A DNA stretch of 64,000 nucleotides from Oscillatoriales cyanobacterium (GCA_011390955.1 JAABRM010000007.1:121458-185457), one strand, 5' to 3'; shown: positions 53,056 through 62,789, numbered from the stretch's first letter. The notes: generated by a model not told the origin, from the letters alone. Program-made: numbers and translations.

Positions 53056-54177
53056 TTACTGACCAGCCATCTGTTCGGCGTAGTCCAAATTTTTCTGATA
53101 TTGCCCGATTCTTTGCTGGGCAATCTGATAGTTAGCACTCGATTCCGGCACTTCTTTCATTAGCTCGATCGCCTCTAGCCATTTGTCCGCTGCTTTATTC
53201 CAATCTGCCGCAGTTTTCGCATTTTGAACTAACACCGATGCATTTTGCGCGGAGTTTACCGCATCTCTAAAAGGATCTGCTCCAGGCGATCGCACTACGG
53301 TCCGAGTTTGGGTTTTAATAATAAACTCAACTCGGCGATTTTTTTCCCGACCGGCAGGATTATCAGAACCGTTGGGATTATTATTAGGCGCGATCGGCTG
53401 ACTTTCCCCGAAACCCTTAGTTTGTAGGCGCGTTGCCTCTTCATTGAAAACATTTACAAAATAGTATTTCACTGCGGCGGCTCGCTTATTAGAAAGGTCG
53501 AGATTATAAGCGTCATCGCCCTTACTATCCGTATGGCCGTAAATGAAAACCTGAGCGTCTTTATAATGCTTCAGCAGTTGATTAATTTTCGCCAAAGTTG
53601 GTTTAGCCACCGAGCGAACTGCGTATTTATCAAACTCAAATAAAATATTATCTTGTAGATTAATTTTAATCCCTTCGATAGTTCTTTCCGCGTTTAATTC
53701 CGTCAGAGTCTCTTCAACTTCTGTCGTGGTCGCGGGCACCGGCTCAGTTTCTACTTGAGACGGCTCTACGGGTGCGGGAGGAACAGGAGGAGGCGTGGGC
53801 GGTTCCGGCTCTGGCTTTTCCGGTACAGGGGGAGGGGTGGTAGCGATCGCCGTCGGGGGAGGGTCACTTTCGATCGCCGTGGTAGGAATGGGTTGAGTCT
53901 CTACCTCGGTTTGAGTAGTCGGTTGCGCTTCTGAGTTCAACTCAGTGGTCGAAACGGTTTGAACGCTCGTCTCCAGAGTGGTGGTGGTATCTCCCCCAAC
54001 CACCTCGAAAGTCGTAGTCGCCACGGGTTCAACCTCAATGAGCGTGGTCACGGGCACCGGTTCTGATTCGACCGTGGTGACTTTAGGATATCTTTTGCCA
54101 AAACCCTGGCAAGCTGAGGCAAATAACAGCAAAAATAAGGCCACAATTAAATTGCGCCATAAGATTAGTTTTCTCAT
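53056..54177 (-). CDS. OmpA-family lipoprotein
   Basis: From ATG 54177 this is 373 residues. The N-terminus MRKLILWRNLIVALFLLLFA is a lipoprotein signal ending in FASAC, with the lipid-bearing Cys near residue 22. A long Pro/Thr/Glu-rich linker follows (about 30-165, with repeats of TTxxExxPxPTT). The OmpA C-terminal domain spans about 175-300: ILFEFDKYAVRSVAKPTLAK, QVFIYGHTDSKGDDAYNLDL and REKNRRVEFIIK. This domain binds peptidoglycan. A helical tail (DAVNSAQNASVLVQNAKTAA) closes the protein. It starts 4 bases after the stop of the lipoprotein gene upstream, so both form an operon. Confidence 0.88.
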   Translation of the reverse strand: MRKLILWRNLIVALFLLLFASACQGFGKRYPKVTTVESEPVPVTTLIEVEPVATTTFEVVGGDTTTTLETSVQTVSTTELNSEAQPTTQTEVETQPIPTTAIESDPPPTAIATTPPPVPEKPEPEPPTPPPVPPAPVEPSQVETEPVPATTTEVEETLTELNAERTIEGIKINLQDNILFEFDKYAVRSVAKPTLAKINQLLKHYKDAQVFIYGHTDSKGDDAYNLDLSNKRAAAVKYYFVNVFNEEATRLQTKGFGESQPIAPNNNPNGSDNPAGREKNRRVEFIIKTQTRTVVRSPGADPFRDAVNSAQNASVLVQNAKTAADWNKAADKWLEAIELMKEVPESSANYQIAQQRIGQYQKNLDYAEQMAGQ

Positions 54178-54181
54178 CTTG

Positions 54182-54727
54182 TTACCGTCGAATAAAGATG
54201 CCTTGAAAACGCATATTAGGACGTTGAGCATTTTCCTGGCTGTAACTAGGAGTGCTGGCATTTATATATAAAGTCAGTTCAGTCGCTTTCGGCGCTAACC
54301 TACCAATAAAAACAAATTGTCCTCTGAGCGTTGTCCCCGGTTGAATGACGAGGGTGGGGTTATTCGGTGGCGGCGATAAATTATATCGGTTGCCAGTATA
54401 TCCACCAGTATTGTCTTGAAGATACATATCATCTTTGGCACTTAGCTCGATCGCCTGTCTGCTGCCATTTGTCACCTCCAATGAGACGACGATACTGTTT
54501 TCCGTAAAGGCAACTTTTCTTAACATTCCCCACACTTGATCCCGGTTGACTTGCAACTCATAAGTTTGCTCTGGTGGCAGTTTGTTGGCCGAAGGCTGTG
54601 TGGTAGAGGTAGAGGAATTTGACTCAGTTGGCGGTGCCTCTGGGGTTTGACTGTTGGGCAGAAATTGACAGCCAGTAGACCCCAGAGACAGCAAAGCAAT
54701 TACGGTGAAAATACGCAGGTGATTCAT
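54182..54727 (-). CDS. putative lipoprotein
   Basis: From ATG 54727 this is 181 residues. MNHLRIFTVIALLSLGSTGC is a lipoprotein signal with lipobox LGSTGC. A short Ser/Thr/Pro linker follows, then a beta-rich domain (QVNRDQVWGMLRKVAFTENS; VVSLEVTNGSRQAIELSAKD; VIQPGTTLRGQFVFIGRL). The fold suggests an immunoglobulin-like exported domain of unknown role. It precedes the OmpA lipoprotein by 4 bases. A degraded copy of its 5' half lies at 60690-60850, on the far side of the giant helicase gene. Confidence 0.78.
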   Translation of the reverse strand: MNHLRIFTVIALLSLGSTGCQFLPNSQTPEAPPTESNSSTSTTQPSANKLPPEQTYELQVNRDQVWGMLRKVAFTENSIVVSLEVTNGSRQAIELSAKDDMYLQDNTGGYTGNRYNLSPPPNNPTLVIQPGTTLRGQFVFIGRLAPKATELTLYINASTPSYSQENAQRPNMRFQGIFIRR

Positions 54728-55245
54728 AATGCTGTTTTTTTTCCAACATTTTAACAAACATGATACTGGTTGGCAAGAACTTGGTCAATTACTCTGGGGA
54801 GGCCAGAAACCGGGTTTCTGTTGATAAGATCGTAAGCCCTGTTTACCAGTTTCGACACAGAGAACACCAAAGAGATAAAGATATCTTTGTGCTCTGTGGT
54901 GCTCTTTGCGTCTAACTTATAACAATTTGAAAAATTATTGCTACAATTACGAAATTTATTTGGGCTGATGTAGGGGCGCAATGCTTGCGCCCCGGCAATG
55001 CTTGCGCCCCGGCAATGCTTGCGCCCCGGCAATGCTTGCGCCTCGGCAATGCTTGCGCCCCGGCAATGCTTGCGCCCCGGCAATGCTTGCGCCCCGGCAA
55101 TGCTTGCGCCCCCGCACGGTGCGACCCATTGGGGCGCAAGCATTGCGCCCCTACTATTGCATGATTTTTTGTAAATGGTATTAGGACAATCTTTTTCATG
55201 GCGCTACAGCCGAGCGAGTCGGAATCATAAATTGTAAAAAAAACC
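54728..55245. other. repeat-filled spacer between the lipoprotein and helicase genes
   Basis: Contains an AGAAACCGGGTTTCTG motif at 54806 and the 17-bp tandem array listed separately. It then has AGGGGCGCAATGCTTGCGCC in inverted orientation at 55131-55154. Frames through the array are repeat artefacts. No gene is seen. Confidence 0.6.
54971..55112. repeat. 17-bp tandem repeat, about eight copies
   Basis: GGCAATGCTTGCGCCCC is repeated about eight times with almost no variation (one CCTC for CCCC). Each unit contains GCAATGCTTGC, a short palindrome. The same sequence occurs as single palindromes at 52661 and 52763. Confidence 0.92.
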
Positions 55246-58200
55246 TCATCTACAGATGCGAATTTTAGGAATTACCACAAACCAATCATCCTGAATTTCT
55301 CCTGTTATATCATCTATTTTGAAATGTCGGTAAATGCTTTTAACTGTCACATCACCGGGCTGAAATTCAAATTGATTAGGTTGAATTTTTTGTTTCTTTA
55401 ATGTCTCAGTCCCTCCCCTTGATACGTGGCCGATTTCCTCGCCATGCTTTGTAAAAATTGCCCAACTATTCCCATACTTGTTAACTTGCATCTGAAGTCG
55501 ATCGCCTTCCCGCAGATTTTTGACAATTTCCTGTTGCTTAGGATTAAGCCCATAACCTAAATTCACATCTCTGGGAGTCATATCTATATAGATGATCTGT
55601 TGGGGTAAATTAGCAGTTGGCAAATTTTCGAGTTCGAGATTTATAGTTTGGCTACTGACATCTGTTTCCTGGATAAATTGGTTGTAATTAGTGGAGCATA
55701 ATATTAGTTCTTCCTTCGCTCTGGTCATGGCAACATAAAAAACCCGGCGCTCGGAATAAATCTCTTTGGCGAATGTCTTAAAGCGATCGCACAGTAAGAT
55801 CACCTTGCGAAATTGTAGTCCCTTTGCTCCATGACAAGTGGTAAATAGGACAGCATTTTCTTCCAAGAATACGTCACTCTTATTGAACTCAAGTAAAGCC
55901 ATGACAATTTCCCCAAAAGAAATCGGCAATGCCTCATTTGACGCTTCGTTTTCCGAACTATAACCTCGTTCCAAGTCCAAGTCACTGGCAATTTTTAACA
56001 AAGTTTTAACAGTAGGTTCTTCTAAGCTACGATTCCAATCGGTAAAACAAGCTTTAAACCAATCTTGCACCGATTCCTGGGGCGATAAAATGGGAGTTAT
56101 CTCGTTTTTGTTTAATTCCTCAATAAGCTGACAAGTCACTCGATTTCTAACTAGCTTGATTTCCCCTCCTCCTTTCAGGGCATAAGTCGCAATGCCTTTT
56201 CTTTCTAACAGCAAACGCATGGGATCTAAACTGTCCCACTCACGAGCTAAAACAGCGATATCATTTGCCGGAATTCCCTCTTGAATCCAAGAGAAAATTT
56301 GCTCTGTCACCCAGACTGCTTGGGATAAGGAATCCTGGAAAATAAAGTTAGAAACAGGCAATCCCCCCTGACCTTGCCGTTGGGAGTTAATCCGCACTTG
56401 TTCTTCAGGATTCTGCTTACAACGGTTAGAGTTATAACTAATCAAATGATTAGCCGCTGCGATAATCGGTTCGGTAGAGCGATAATTTTCTGTTAAGAGA
56501 AAGCGTTTAGCCTGATACTCATCGGCAAACTGTTGGATGTATTTAACGCTAGTATTTCTGAACTCATACAAATTCTGGTCATCATCACCAATGACACAAA
56601 GATTGATTTGAACTGACCGCGATTCATCTTCAGAATCCCCCAGTCCGGCAATTAGTTGAATTAGACGGTACTCTTCTTCGGCGACATCTTGGTATTCATC
56701 AACAAAAATGTATTCGACATTACCTAATAGCTGAATCCGTCGCGCTTTGATATCCGCCAAATCAGACTCCTCTGATTCGTCTCCGAACTCCATTAGATCG
56801 CACGCTTCCTTGATTAGCTGTTGAAAATCTTCATCACGGGTAAGTCTTTTCTGACTCTGATTTTCACCTAAAGTGTAACCTAAAAGCGCTAAGGCTAATC
56901 CGTGAAAAGTATAGACCCGCAATCCGGTGGCGATCGCCCCGACAATATCCTGCAATCGCGATCGCAATTCTCTCACGGCATTGCGGTTATATGCCAAGAC
57001 CAAAATCCGGTCAGGATCGACTCGTTTCACCTTAACTAAATAAGCAATGCGCCGCACAATTGTCCAAGTTTTACCAGAACCAGGCCCAGCGATGACTAAG
57101 ATAGCTGGGTCTTCTGCTAAGACAATTTCTTTTTGAGACGAATTCAAATCTCCCATGATCCGGTTATAGTCACCCTCCGTTACTGGAAGTTTGGCAACTT
57201 CCCCAGAAAGATCGGGGTAGGTTTGATTAAATTTTTTCTCCGATAGACAAAAATAATCATCAACTAATTTCTGGCGAGCCGTTGGTGCTTGAGTCTGCCC
57301 GTATTTCAGCATAATCTGAGTCCGGCGATTCTGCTGATCGTAATAAGCTTTAATTTGGCGATATCCACTACTAATGCTGGTTTCTTTTCCCCCTTTAATC
57401 ATTCGGATTTTTAGGGCTTGATGAAACAGATTCGCGCCATCAGCCATTCTGATAATTTTTCGCTGATGCAGCCAGCGCAATACTGCGGATAATTCACCTT
57501 CATCGGTACGACGGAGAAATGTTTGCTGATTGACATCATTAAGCAGTTCTTCTAGTTCATATTCTACCCGCAGACGGGCGCCTTTCTTCCCGAATAATTT
57601 CTGGTATAGAACCTCTATGACTGCGCTGGCTAAAGTTCTGTGGTCGTCTAATTGCTCTACAACTACCTCGATTTTATTTAAATACAATAAGTCGCGATTT
57701 AGTTTGGTCAGCCCAACCCATTTCTGCGTATGCCAACCTTCTAAAATATCCCTTAAGTTAGTCGCCCGAATTTTTTTACTGCGATCGGGATCTATGCGAG
57801 AAGCCAAACTTCGCAAATTCACTTGAATACTTTCTCGTTCTCCTTGAATTTCCAACAGTGCATCCAAGAGTTGATCTTCTTGCTGGCAAAGGCGATTGTA
57901 ATTGTTCAGCGCATCCCCTTTCACTTCTTTGGTCAGCAAAAAACTGAGGGGTATTTTGGCTGAACAAACCTCGGCTTTTTTTAGCTCTCTGATTCTTCGG
58001 GGCAACTCTTGGGGATCGATCCCAGAGTCATCACTCAAGCGCTCAAACAAGACTGGTTGATCCTGTTGATAGCAATAATCTTTCGCTAAGTGCATTGCCG
58101 AAATCAGATTTTTGAAGAGTTTAATCTGAGGTTTCGGCAGATTTTTCCCCTGACTGTACTCTTCAAACTTGCGGTGAGACGCTTCTTCAGTTTTTTCAAC

Positions 58201-60606
58201 CAATTCAAACTGAACGTAAGCCGATAGGTTTTCCGATCGCTCCACTAAGCCAAACTTTTCTAAATATTGGAGAGCTACCTTAATCTTAATCTCCCGATAT
58301 TGATCGTTGTTCGCAAATTTTTCATCCAAATCGCTAGTCTGGACAATTTCATTAACTGTCACCAAAAACCAGTCATCTGATGGGTTGCCGTAGATGCGAT
58401 CGCGAATGTTTCTCAGGGAAATAAAAATATTTTTCAGGTCTGTCTCATTCAGTTGATTCTGACTTTGCATGGAAAATATGATTTCCGCATCATTTTCATC
58501 AAATAAAAGAGTACAGCTTGCTGGTTTCCCATCACGACCAGCCCGTCCTGTCTCCTGAATATAACCCTCCAAATTAGCGCTAATAGTATGGTGAATCACT
58601 GCCCTGACATCCGGGCGGTTAATGCCCATCCCAAAAGCACAGGTAGCAACTACTATGTTTAACTCACCTGTTTTGAATGCCTGTAACACTTCTTCTTTTT
58701 CAGTTTTGCCTAGCTGACCGTGGTAATATCTCGCGTCGATATTTTGATCGTTCAATAATTTGGCTAATTTTTCAGCCTTATTGCGAGTTGTGGTATAGAC
58801 TAAAACGCATCCCCCCTGACGGAGCGAGTTTTGCACTTCCTGAATTAAAAGCCGATCTTTGTTTCCAGTTACAGGAATCACTCGGTAGTCGAGATTTTCT
58901 CTAGTTTTAGATTCAGAAATCAGGCTACCCAGTGCTAGATTGTATTCCGCAAACAATTGGCTAATATCTTCTTGAACCGTAGTCCTTGCCGTGGCTGTCA
59001 TTAACGCTATTAGCGGGAGTGGCTGTTTTTGATATAGTTCCTGAATAAACTTGGGAATATAGCGATAATCAGGCCGAAAATCATGCCCCCACTGACTCAT
59101 GCAATGGGCTTCATCAATTACCCACAGGGAGGGTAAACGTTCTTGTAATAAGAGTCGAATACTGGGCGATCGCAGTTGCTCTGGACTAATATAAAGCAGG
59201 CCATAAGTATCAGACGACCTTAATTGCTTTAACCGCTGGGAACGTTCCTTAACCGAAAGATTACCATTGATAAAAGTGCAGAAATTAAGACCTTGGTTTT
59301 CTAAGTCCTTAACCTGGTCTGCCATGAGTGCTTGTAGGGGAGAAATTACCACGGTTAAAGCTTGTTGTCTTTCAAACAACATCAAGGCTGGAATTTGGTA
59401 ACATACGGATTTGCCACTCCCCGTGGGCATAATCACCAAAGGGCGCTTACCCCGTAAAATATCTTTGACCGCTTCCTCTTGTTTGCCCCGAAAGTTTTTG
59501 ATGCCAAAGCGAGTTAAGCAACTGTGATAATCAGGTAGTAGTTTTGCCCCGTCCCAGATTTCTTGAAAACCGGGCAAATGAGTCAGCCAACCGGAAAAAA
59601 CTCGTTCTGATTCCGTGATATTACTCTCATAATTGCCCGCAATTAAAGCTGCCATACATAATCGGCGATCGAAGTCTTTGGTGGCGGCTTCTGACCAGAA
59701 TTGTTGTAGATAATCCGGGTCGAAATTCGCGATCGCTTCTGTTGGCAGTTCTTTCAAATTAGGAGATTGTTGAACGGCTAAACCTAAAATATGGAAAAAT
59801 TGCTGATATGCCCGATCGCCTTCTTCTGTGCCACAAGTGAGTAACCAGCTATATGCCTGCTGAAGTGCGAGGGGTTTCTCCAGCAATGCTTCAATAATTC
59901 GGTCTAATAATTCCTTCGTAGCGCTGGCATCTTCTAGGGGATTATTAACGGCAAATTCACTCTGCTTGTAATCTTTGATTAATTTGTGCGATCGCGCCAG
60001 GGGGAAAGCTAAAATTGACAATTCCAGAGTATCGATAACCAGCCATGAGGCTAAATCAGGTTGTTCCTTGATTAAATAGGAATAGTCAAACCGCCGGAAG
60101 TTGTGACCGCAAATTGACCAACCACTTTCTTTGAATTCAATTAAACTTTTATAAGCAGGTTCTAAATCTTCTGTAGCCAGATTTTCGGCTTGGCTATTAT
60201 GCCAGCCGATACTATATATATTACCCTGAGAGTTGACTTCTAAATCTACATATAAATACGCTGAATCAAGCAGTTTTTCCCGATCGACAATTGTCTGGGA
60301 TTGGTCTAACGGTGCCTCTAGATCGACTTCCTGTTGCCAAGCGAAATCAAAAGTATCGGTTTGTTTGCCGTAAAACTTGAATTTGGTAATATTTTTGATT
60401 TCTAATTCCATCAAATATGTTAAGAGGAAATCCAGCAGCCCTTCTCGATCTGGGACTGCCGGTGATTCCAGCATTACCTGTACGCAACCCTCTTTGAGGA
60501 TAATCTTAGCGGTAATGGCTTTGGGTTCTAACTGGAGGTTCATCAGGGTAGCGATCGCATTCACATCCCCTTGTTGGGCTGCTTCTTGAAGATTACATTG
60601 ATTCAT
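55246..60606 (-). CDS. giant fusion: cyanobacterial N-domain, DEDD exonuclease-like domain, RecQ helicase, UvrD-type helicase
   Basis: A 1786-residue protein. Residues about 1-95 are a small domain frequent in cyanobacterial proteins (AIATLMNLQLEPKAITAKII; ITKFKFYGKQTDTFDFAWQQ). About 110-240 look like a DEDD exonuclease (LYVDLEVNSQGNIYSIGW; CGHNFRRFDYSYL; DASATKELLDRI). About 370-900 are RecQ (MPTGSGKSVCYQIPALM; VIDEAHCMSQWGHDFRPDYR; GRAGRDGKPASCTLLF). About 1150-1700 are an SF1A helicase (IAGPGSGKTWTIVRRI; IFVDEYQDVAEEEYRLIQLI; GDDDQNLYEF; FYVAMTRAKEELIL). A C-terminal OB-like part has GNSWAIFTKHGEEIGHVSRG. Two motors of opposite usual polarity plus an exonuclease suggest DNA repair or invader processing, but no function is proven. 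It stands alone between two copies of a duplicated segment. Confidence 0.85.
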   Translation of the reverse strand: MNQCNLQEAAQQGDVNAIATLMNLQLEPKAITAKIILKEGCVQVMLESPAVPDREGLLDFLLTYLMELEIKNITKFKFYGKQTDTFDFAWQQEVDLEAPLDQSQTIVDREKLLDSAYLYVDLEVNSQGNIYSIGWHNSQAENLATEDLEPAYKSLIEFKESGWSICGHNFRRFDYSYLIKEQPDLASWLVIDTLELSILAFPLARSHKLIKDYKQSEFAVNNPLEDASATKELLDRIIEALLEKPLALQQAYSWLLTCGTEEGDRAYQQFFHILGLAVQQSPNLKELPTEAIANFDPDYLQQFWSEAATKDFDRRLCMAALIAGNYESNITESERVFSGWLTHLPGFQEIWDGAKLLPDYHSCLTRFGIKNFRGKQEEAVKDILRGKRPLVIMPTGSGKSVCYQIPALMLFERQQALTVVISPLQALMADQVKDLENQGLNFCTFINGNLSVKERSQRLKQLRSSDTYGLLYISPEQLRSPSIRLLLQERLPSLWVIDEAHCMSQWGHDFRPDYRYIPKFIQELYQKQPLPLIALMTATARTTVQEDISQLFAEYNLALGSLISESKTRENLDYRVIPVTGNKDRLLIQEVQNSLRQGGCVLVYTTTRNKAEKLAKLLNDQNIDARYYHGQLGKTEKEEVLQAFKTGELNIVVATCAFGMGINRPDVRAVIHHTISANLEGYIQETGRAGRDGKPASCTLLFDENDAEIIFSMQSQNQLNETDLKNIFISLRNIRDRIYGNPSDDWFLVTVNEIVQTSDLDEKFANNDQYREIKIKVALQYLEKFGLVERSENLSAYVQFELVEKTEEASHRKFEEYSQGKNLPKPQIKLFKNLISAMHLAKDYCYQQDQPVLFERLSDDSGIDPQELPRRIRELKKAEVCSAKIPLSFLLTKEVKGDALNNYNRLCQQEDQLLDALLEIQGERESIQVNLRSLASRIDPDRSKKIRATNLRDILEGWHTQKWVGLTKLNRDLLYLNKIEVVVEQLDDHRTLASAVIEVLYQKLFGKKGARLRVEYELEELLNDVNQQTFLRRTDEGELSAVLRWLHQRKIIRMADGANLFHQALKIRMIKGGKETSISSGYRQIKAYYDQQNRRTQIMLKYGQTQAPTARQKLVDDYFCLSEKKFNQTYPDLSGEVAKLPVTEGDYNRIMGDLNSSQKEIVLAEDPAILVIAGPGSGKTWTIVRRIAYLVKVKRVDPDRILVLAYNRNAVRELRSRLQDIVGAIATGLRVYTFHGLALALLGYTLGENQSQKRLTRDEDFQQLIKEACDLMEFGDESEESDLADIKARRIQLLGNVEYIFVDEYQDVAEEEYRLIQLIAGLGDSEDESRSVQINLCVIGDDDQNLYEFRNTSVKYIQQFADEYQAKRFLLTENYRSTEPIIAAANHLISYNSNRCKQNPEEQVRINSQRQGQGGLPVSNFIFQDSLSQAVWVTEQIFSWIQEGIPANDIAVLAREWDSLDPMRLLLERKGIATYALKGGGEIKLVRNRVTCQLIEELNKNEITPILSPQESVQDWFKACFTDWNRSLEEPTVKTLLKIASDLDLERGYSSENEASNEALPISFGEIVMALLEFNKSDVFLEENAVLFTTCHGAKGLQFRKVILLCDRFKTFAKEIYSERRVFYVAMTRAKEELILCSTNYNQFIQETDVSSQTINLELENLPTANLPQQIIYIDMTPRDVNLGYGLNPKQQEIVKNLREGDRLQMQVNKYGNSWAIFTKHGEEIGHVSRGGTETLKKQKIQPNQFEFQPGDVTVKSIYRHFKIDDITGEIQDDWFVVIPKIRICR

Positions 60607-60689
60607 AAGTCAACAACACCATGATTTTTTAGCATATTTTTTTAGCGTGTATTTATATTACATTATCATCAGCTAGTTTTTTCCCCGAC

Positions 60690-60850
60690 GATATTTCTGT
60701 AAAGGTAACTTTTCTTAAAATTACCCTCGATCCCGGTTGACTTAAAAATCATAAGTTTGCTCTGGTATTTGTTGGTCGAGGACTGGGTAGTGCGGAAAAA
60801 TAATCAGGTAATTCATTATGTTGATTTTTTTTCAACATCTATCATACTCG
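60690..60850 (-). pseudogene. degraded copy of the lipoprotein gene's 5' half
   Basis: The plus-strand text GTAAAGGTAACTTTTCTTAA, GATCCCGGTTGACTT, ATCATAAGTTTGCTCTGGT and the ATTCATTATGTTGATTTTTT leader match 54500-54740 of the lipoprotein gene in the same order with short deletions. It has no open frame. Further upstream both copies have ACCGGGTTTCTGTTGATAA (54810 and 60948), so the duplication covers about 300 bases. Confidence 0.8.
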
Positions 60851-61004
60851 TTACCCAAAAATTCGTCAAGGGTTATGCTAGAAATTGTTTATCTGGGAAA
60901 AAACCGGGTTGATAGATGCTCTCTCTGGATCGGCCATAAACCGGGTTTCTGTTGATAATGCAGAGATAAATTTTTATTCCTACAATAAACCCGGTTTATA
61001 ACTG

Positions 61005-61541
61005 CTACCGCCAATAATAATTGGCTCTAGTTATCACTACATCTGCCCACCAAAGGGTACAATTAGGCGGAGTATTGCCCACAGGTGATAACTTTCCCTC
61101 TATGCGATCGGGAGAAACCATAACCCCCTCGAATTTCATTCTCGCACCGCCACAACAAGAACCCGTGTAAAAAACAGTCCATTCTACTTTGTCGCCTTCA
61201 ATACTTCCAGATATTTCTGTTTCTCGGCAGGCGTTATTATTAGTTCTAAAAAATTGCCCAGAGAACTCAGAACCAGTTTGCTCAAAATATGCTATAATTT
61301 CATAGTTAGACTTAGATCCGCTAGTAGTCTGAGCAGTTACATTGATATCTATTTGCCAATATCCCTGGAGGGGCGGCTCGTTTACTTGGCTAATTACCGC
61401 TGGTTTTTCTGCCAAAGGTATTGCCTGCACTACATTTTCTCCATATGTAGAGGCAACTCCGCTTAATAATATTGCCCCTAAAATAGAAGGAAAAAATAGG
61501 GCTTTTCGTGGGTTAATTCGTGGGTTAAATTTCATAAACAA
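61005..61541 (-). CDS. exported protein of unknown function
   Basis: A 178-residue protein with a signal peptide, FPSILGAILLSGVASTYGE (about residues 17-36), and no lipobox. The mature part is beta-rich (YWQIDINVTAQTTSGSKSNY; EIIAYFEQTGSEFSGQFFRT; EGKLSPVGNTPPNCTLWWAD) with a CC pair (SCCGG) and two further Cys. It resembles small periplasmic lipocalin-like folds, but I cannot name a family. It stands alone, with AACCGGGTTT motifs in the spacer downstream. Confidence 0.62.
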   Translation of the reverse strand: MFMKFNPRINPRKALFFPSILGAILLSGVASTYGENVVQAIPLAEKPAVISQVNEPPLQGYWQIDINVTAQTTSGSKSNYEIIAYFEQTGSEFSGQFFRTNNNACRETEISGSIEGDKVEWTVFYTGSCCGGARMKFEGVMVSPDRIEGKLSPVGNTPPNCTLWWADVVITRANYYWR

Positions 61542-61674
61542 ACTTCCTGATTGCTTGGTTGATGGTAGGCAACATTATGATGGATTCCTACCTTTCTTTG
61601 CCAAGATATAGGACGTTGGCTGAGGCGAAAATTTTTTTGACCAGATTTGAATTTTTGTTAAAAACCCTTGCTTT

Positions 61675-62610
61675 TTATTCACTTTTATGGTATGTTCCAC
61701 CAGTTTTGGAAGCGGGCATAATTTCGCCTTTGTTCCAAGCAAAACCACCAACCTTGCGACTCGCACGCACCCCAACTTTTGTGTATTCTACGAATTGCCG
61801 ATTATAAGCAACCAATTTCTCTGCTAAGGTGCGATTCCCGTAAGGGATCCGCTTCGCGGAATCGCGCATAGCTACAAATTGACAAACCAGCAGGGTAACT
61901 CCCAACCAGGAAAAACCTAATTTACCCCAAACTAGCTTATTTTTAAAGTTTTCTACTTCCGTCGGTTTAAGTTCTGGATAAACTCCATTATTATCTGCTG
62001 CTTCCAGATTGTTTATTAACAGCTTGCTGGCTTCTCTCCACTTCTTTACCGGCACTGCATAGTAAGGTTCTAAACACCAGGAAAAACTCCCCTCTACTTC
62101 TTCCCGAAGAATTTCCGCAAATAAGTCAAACGCCGATTCAAACGGATATTTTACCACTCCATCATCACCCGACTGATTCCATCTAATTAAAAATTTATTC
62201 TTCTGGCCTCCCCCTTTTAAAGGGGGACGGGAGGGGGATCTAGGAGGCAAGAATTTTTTCTCCACTTTGCTGATAAATTCGTAAATCGTATTATGCCACT
62301 TTTCCACATATTTATTTGCGGCTTTAATCAGTTCCCATTGGTATTTATAAAGAATAACTTTCTCCTGAAGCATATCGTGTCGATGCTTAGAAATCTCTTG
62401 GTTTACCAAAGCATCATTAATCGGATCGCCCTGCCCGATGATAAATTGAGCTTCCCAAGCTTTCGCCAGTAAAAGTTGATTTTTTTTGTAATTATGCCAT
62501 TCATTCTTTTGTGCTTCAGTCTGGCAACGCTCCAGTAATTCTTTGCGGGGTAAACTGGCAATAAGTTCAGCAATATTTTCTAATTCATTTGTTGGGTTTA
62601 TTTCACTCAT
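61675..62610 (-). CDS. unknown protein carrying two in-frame palindromic repeats
   Basis: A 311-residue protein without a recognised family. The first 115 residues are helical (LIASLPRKELLERCQTEAQ; DMLQEKVILYKYQWELIKAA). A C/G-run palindrome at 62206-62240 encodes RSPSRPPLKGGG. A hydrophobic segment LGFSWLGVTLLVCQFVAM lies at about 236-253. Directly after it RDSAKRIPYGNRTL is the translation of the same palindrome found in tsaB (61831-61870). The C-terminus has VRASRKVGGFAWNKGEIMPA. The mixture of functional-looking codons and repeat peptides suggests a gene under repeat insertion. Confidence 0.55.
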   Translation of the reverse strand: MSEINPTNELENIAELIASLPRKELLERCQTEAQKNEWHNYKKNQLLLAKAWEAQFIIGQGDPINDALVNQEISKHRHDMLQEKVILYKYQWELIKAANKYVEKWHNTIYEFISKVEKKFLPPRSPSRPPLKGGGQKNKFLIRWNQSGDDGVVKYPFESAFDLFAEILREEVEGSFSWCLEPYYAVPVKKWREASKLLINNLEAADNNGVYPELKPTEVENFKNKLVWGKLGFSWLGVTLLVCQFVAMRDSAKRIPYGNRTLAEKLVAYNRQFVEYTKVGVRASRKVGGFAWNKGEIMPASKTGGTYHKSE

Positions 62611-62731
62611 TTTTTACCTCTTTAATGCAAAGACGAGAAACATGATACAAGGCAGAAACCGGGTTTTTAGGGATAATAGGGTTGATTATATAATAAAATC
62701 GACATTTTTGTGACAATATATGGTAATAATT

Positions 62732-62789
62732 ATTCCAGAATATTATTCCAGAATATTATTCCAGAATATTACTCCAGAATATTATTCCA
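62732..62789. repeat. 13-bp tandem repeat overlapping a stop codon
   Basis: CCAGAATATTATT is repeated at 62735, 62748, 62761 and 62774. The last unit contains the stop codon (TTA at 62782) of the nucleotidyltransferase gene on the minus strand. Confidence 0.88.

Noticed and set aside
54751..55199. Minus-strand frames with repeated GRKHCRGASIA
   Set aside because: Direct translation of the 17-bp tandem repeat. A 17-base unit cycles through three frames, which explains the peptide.
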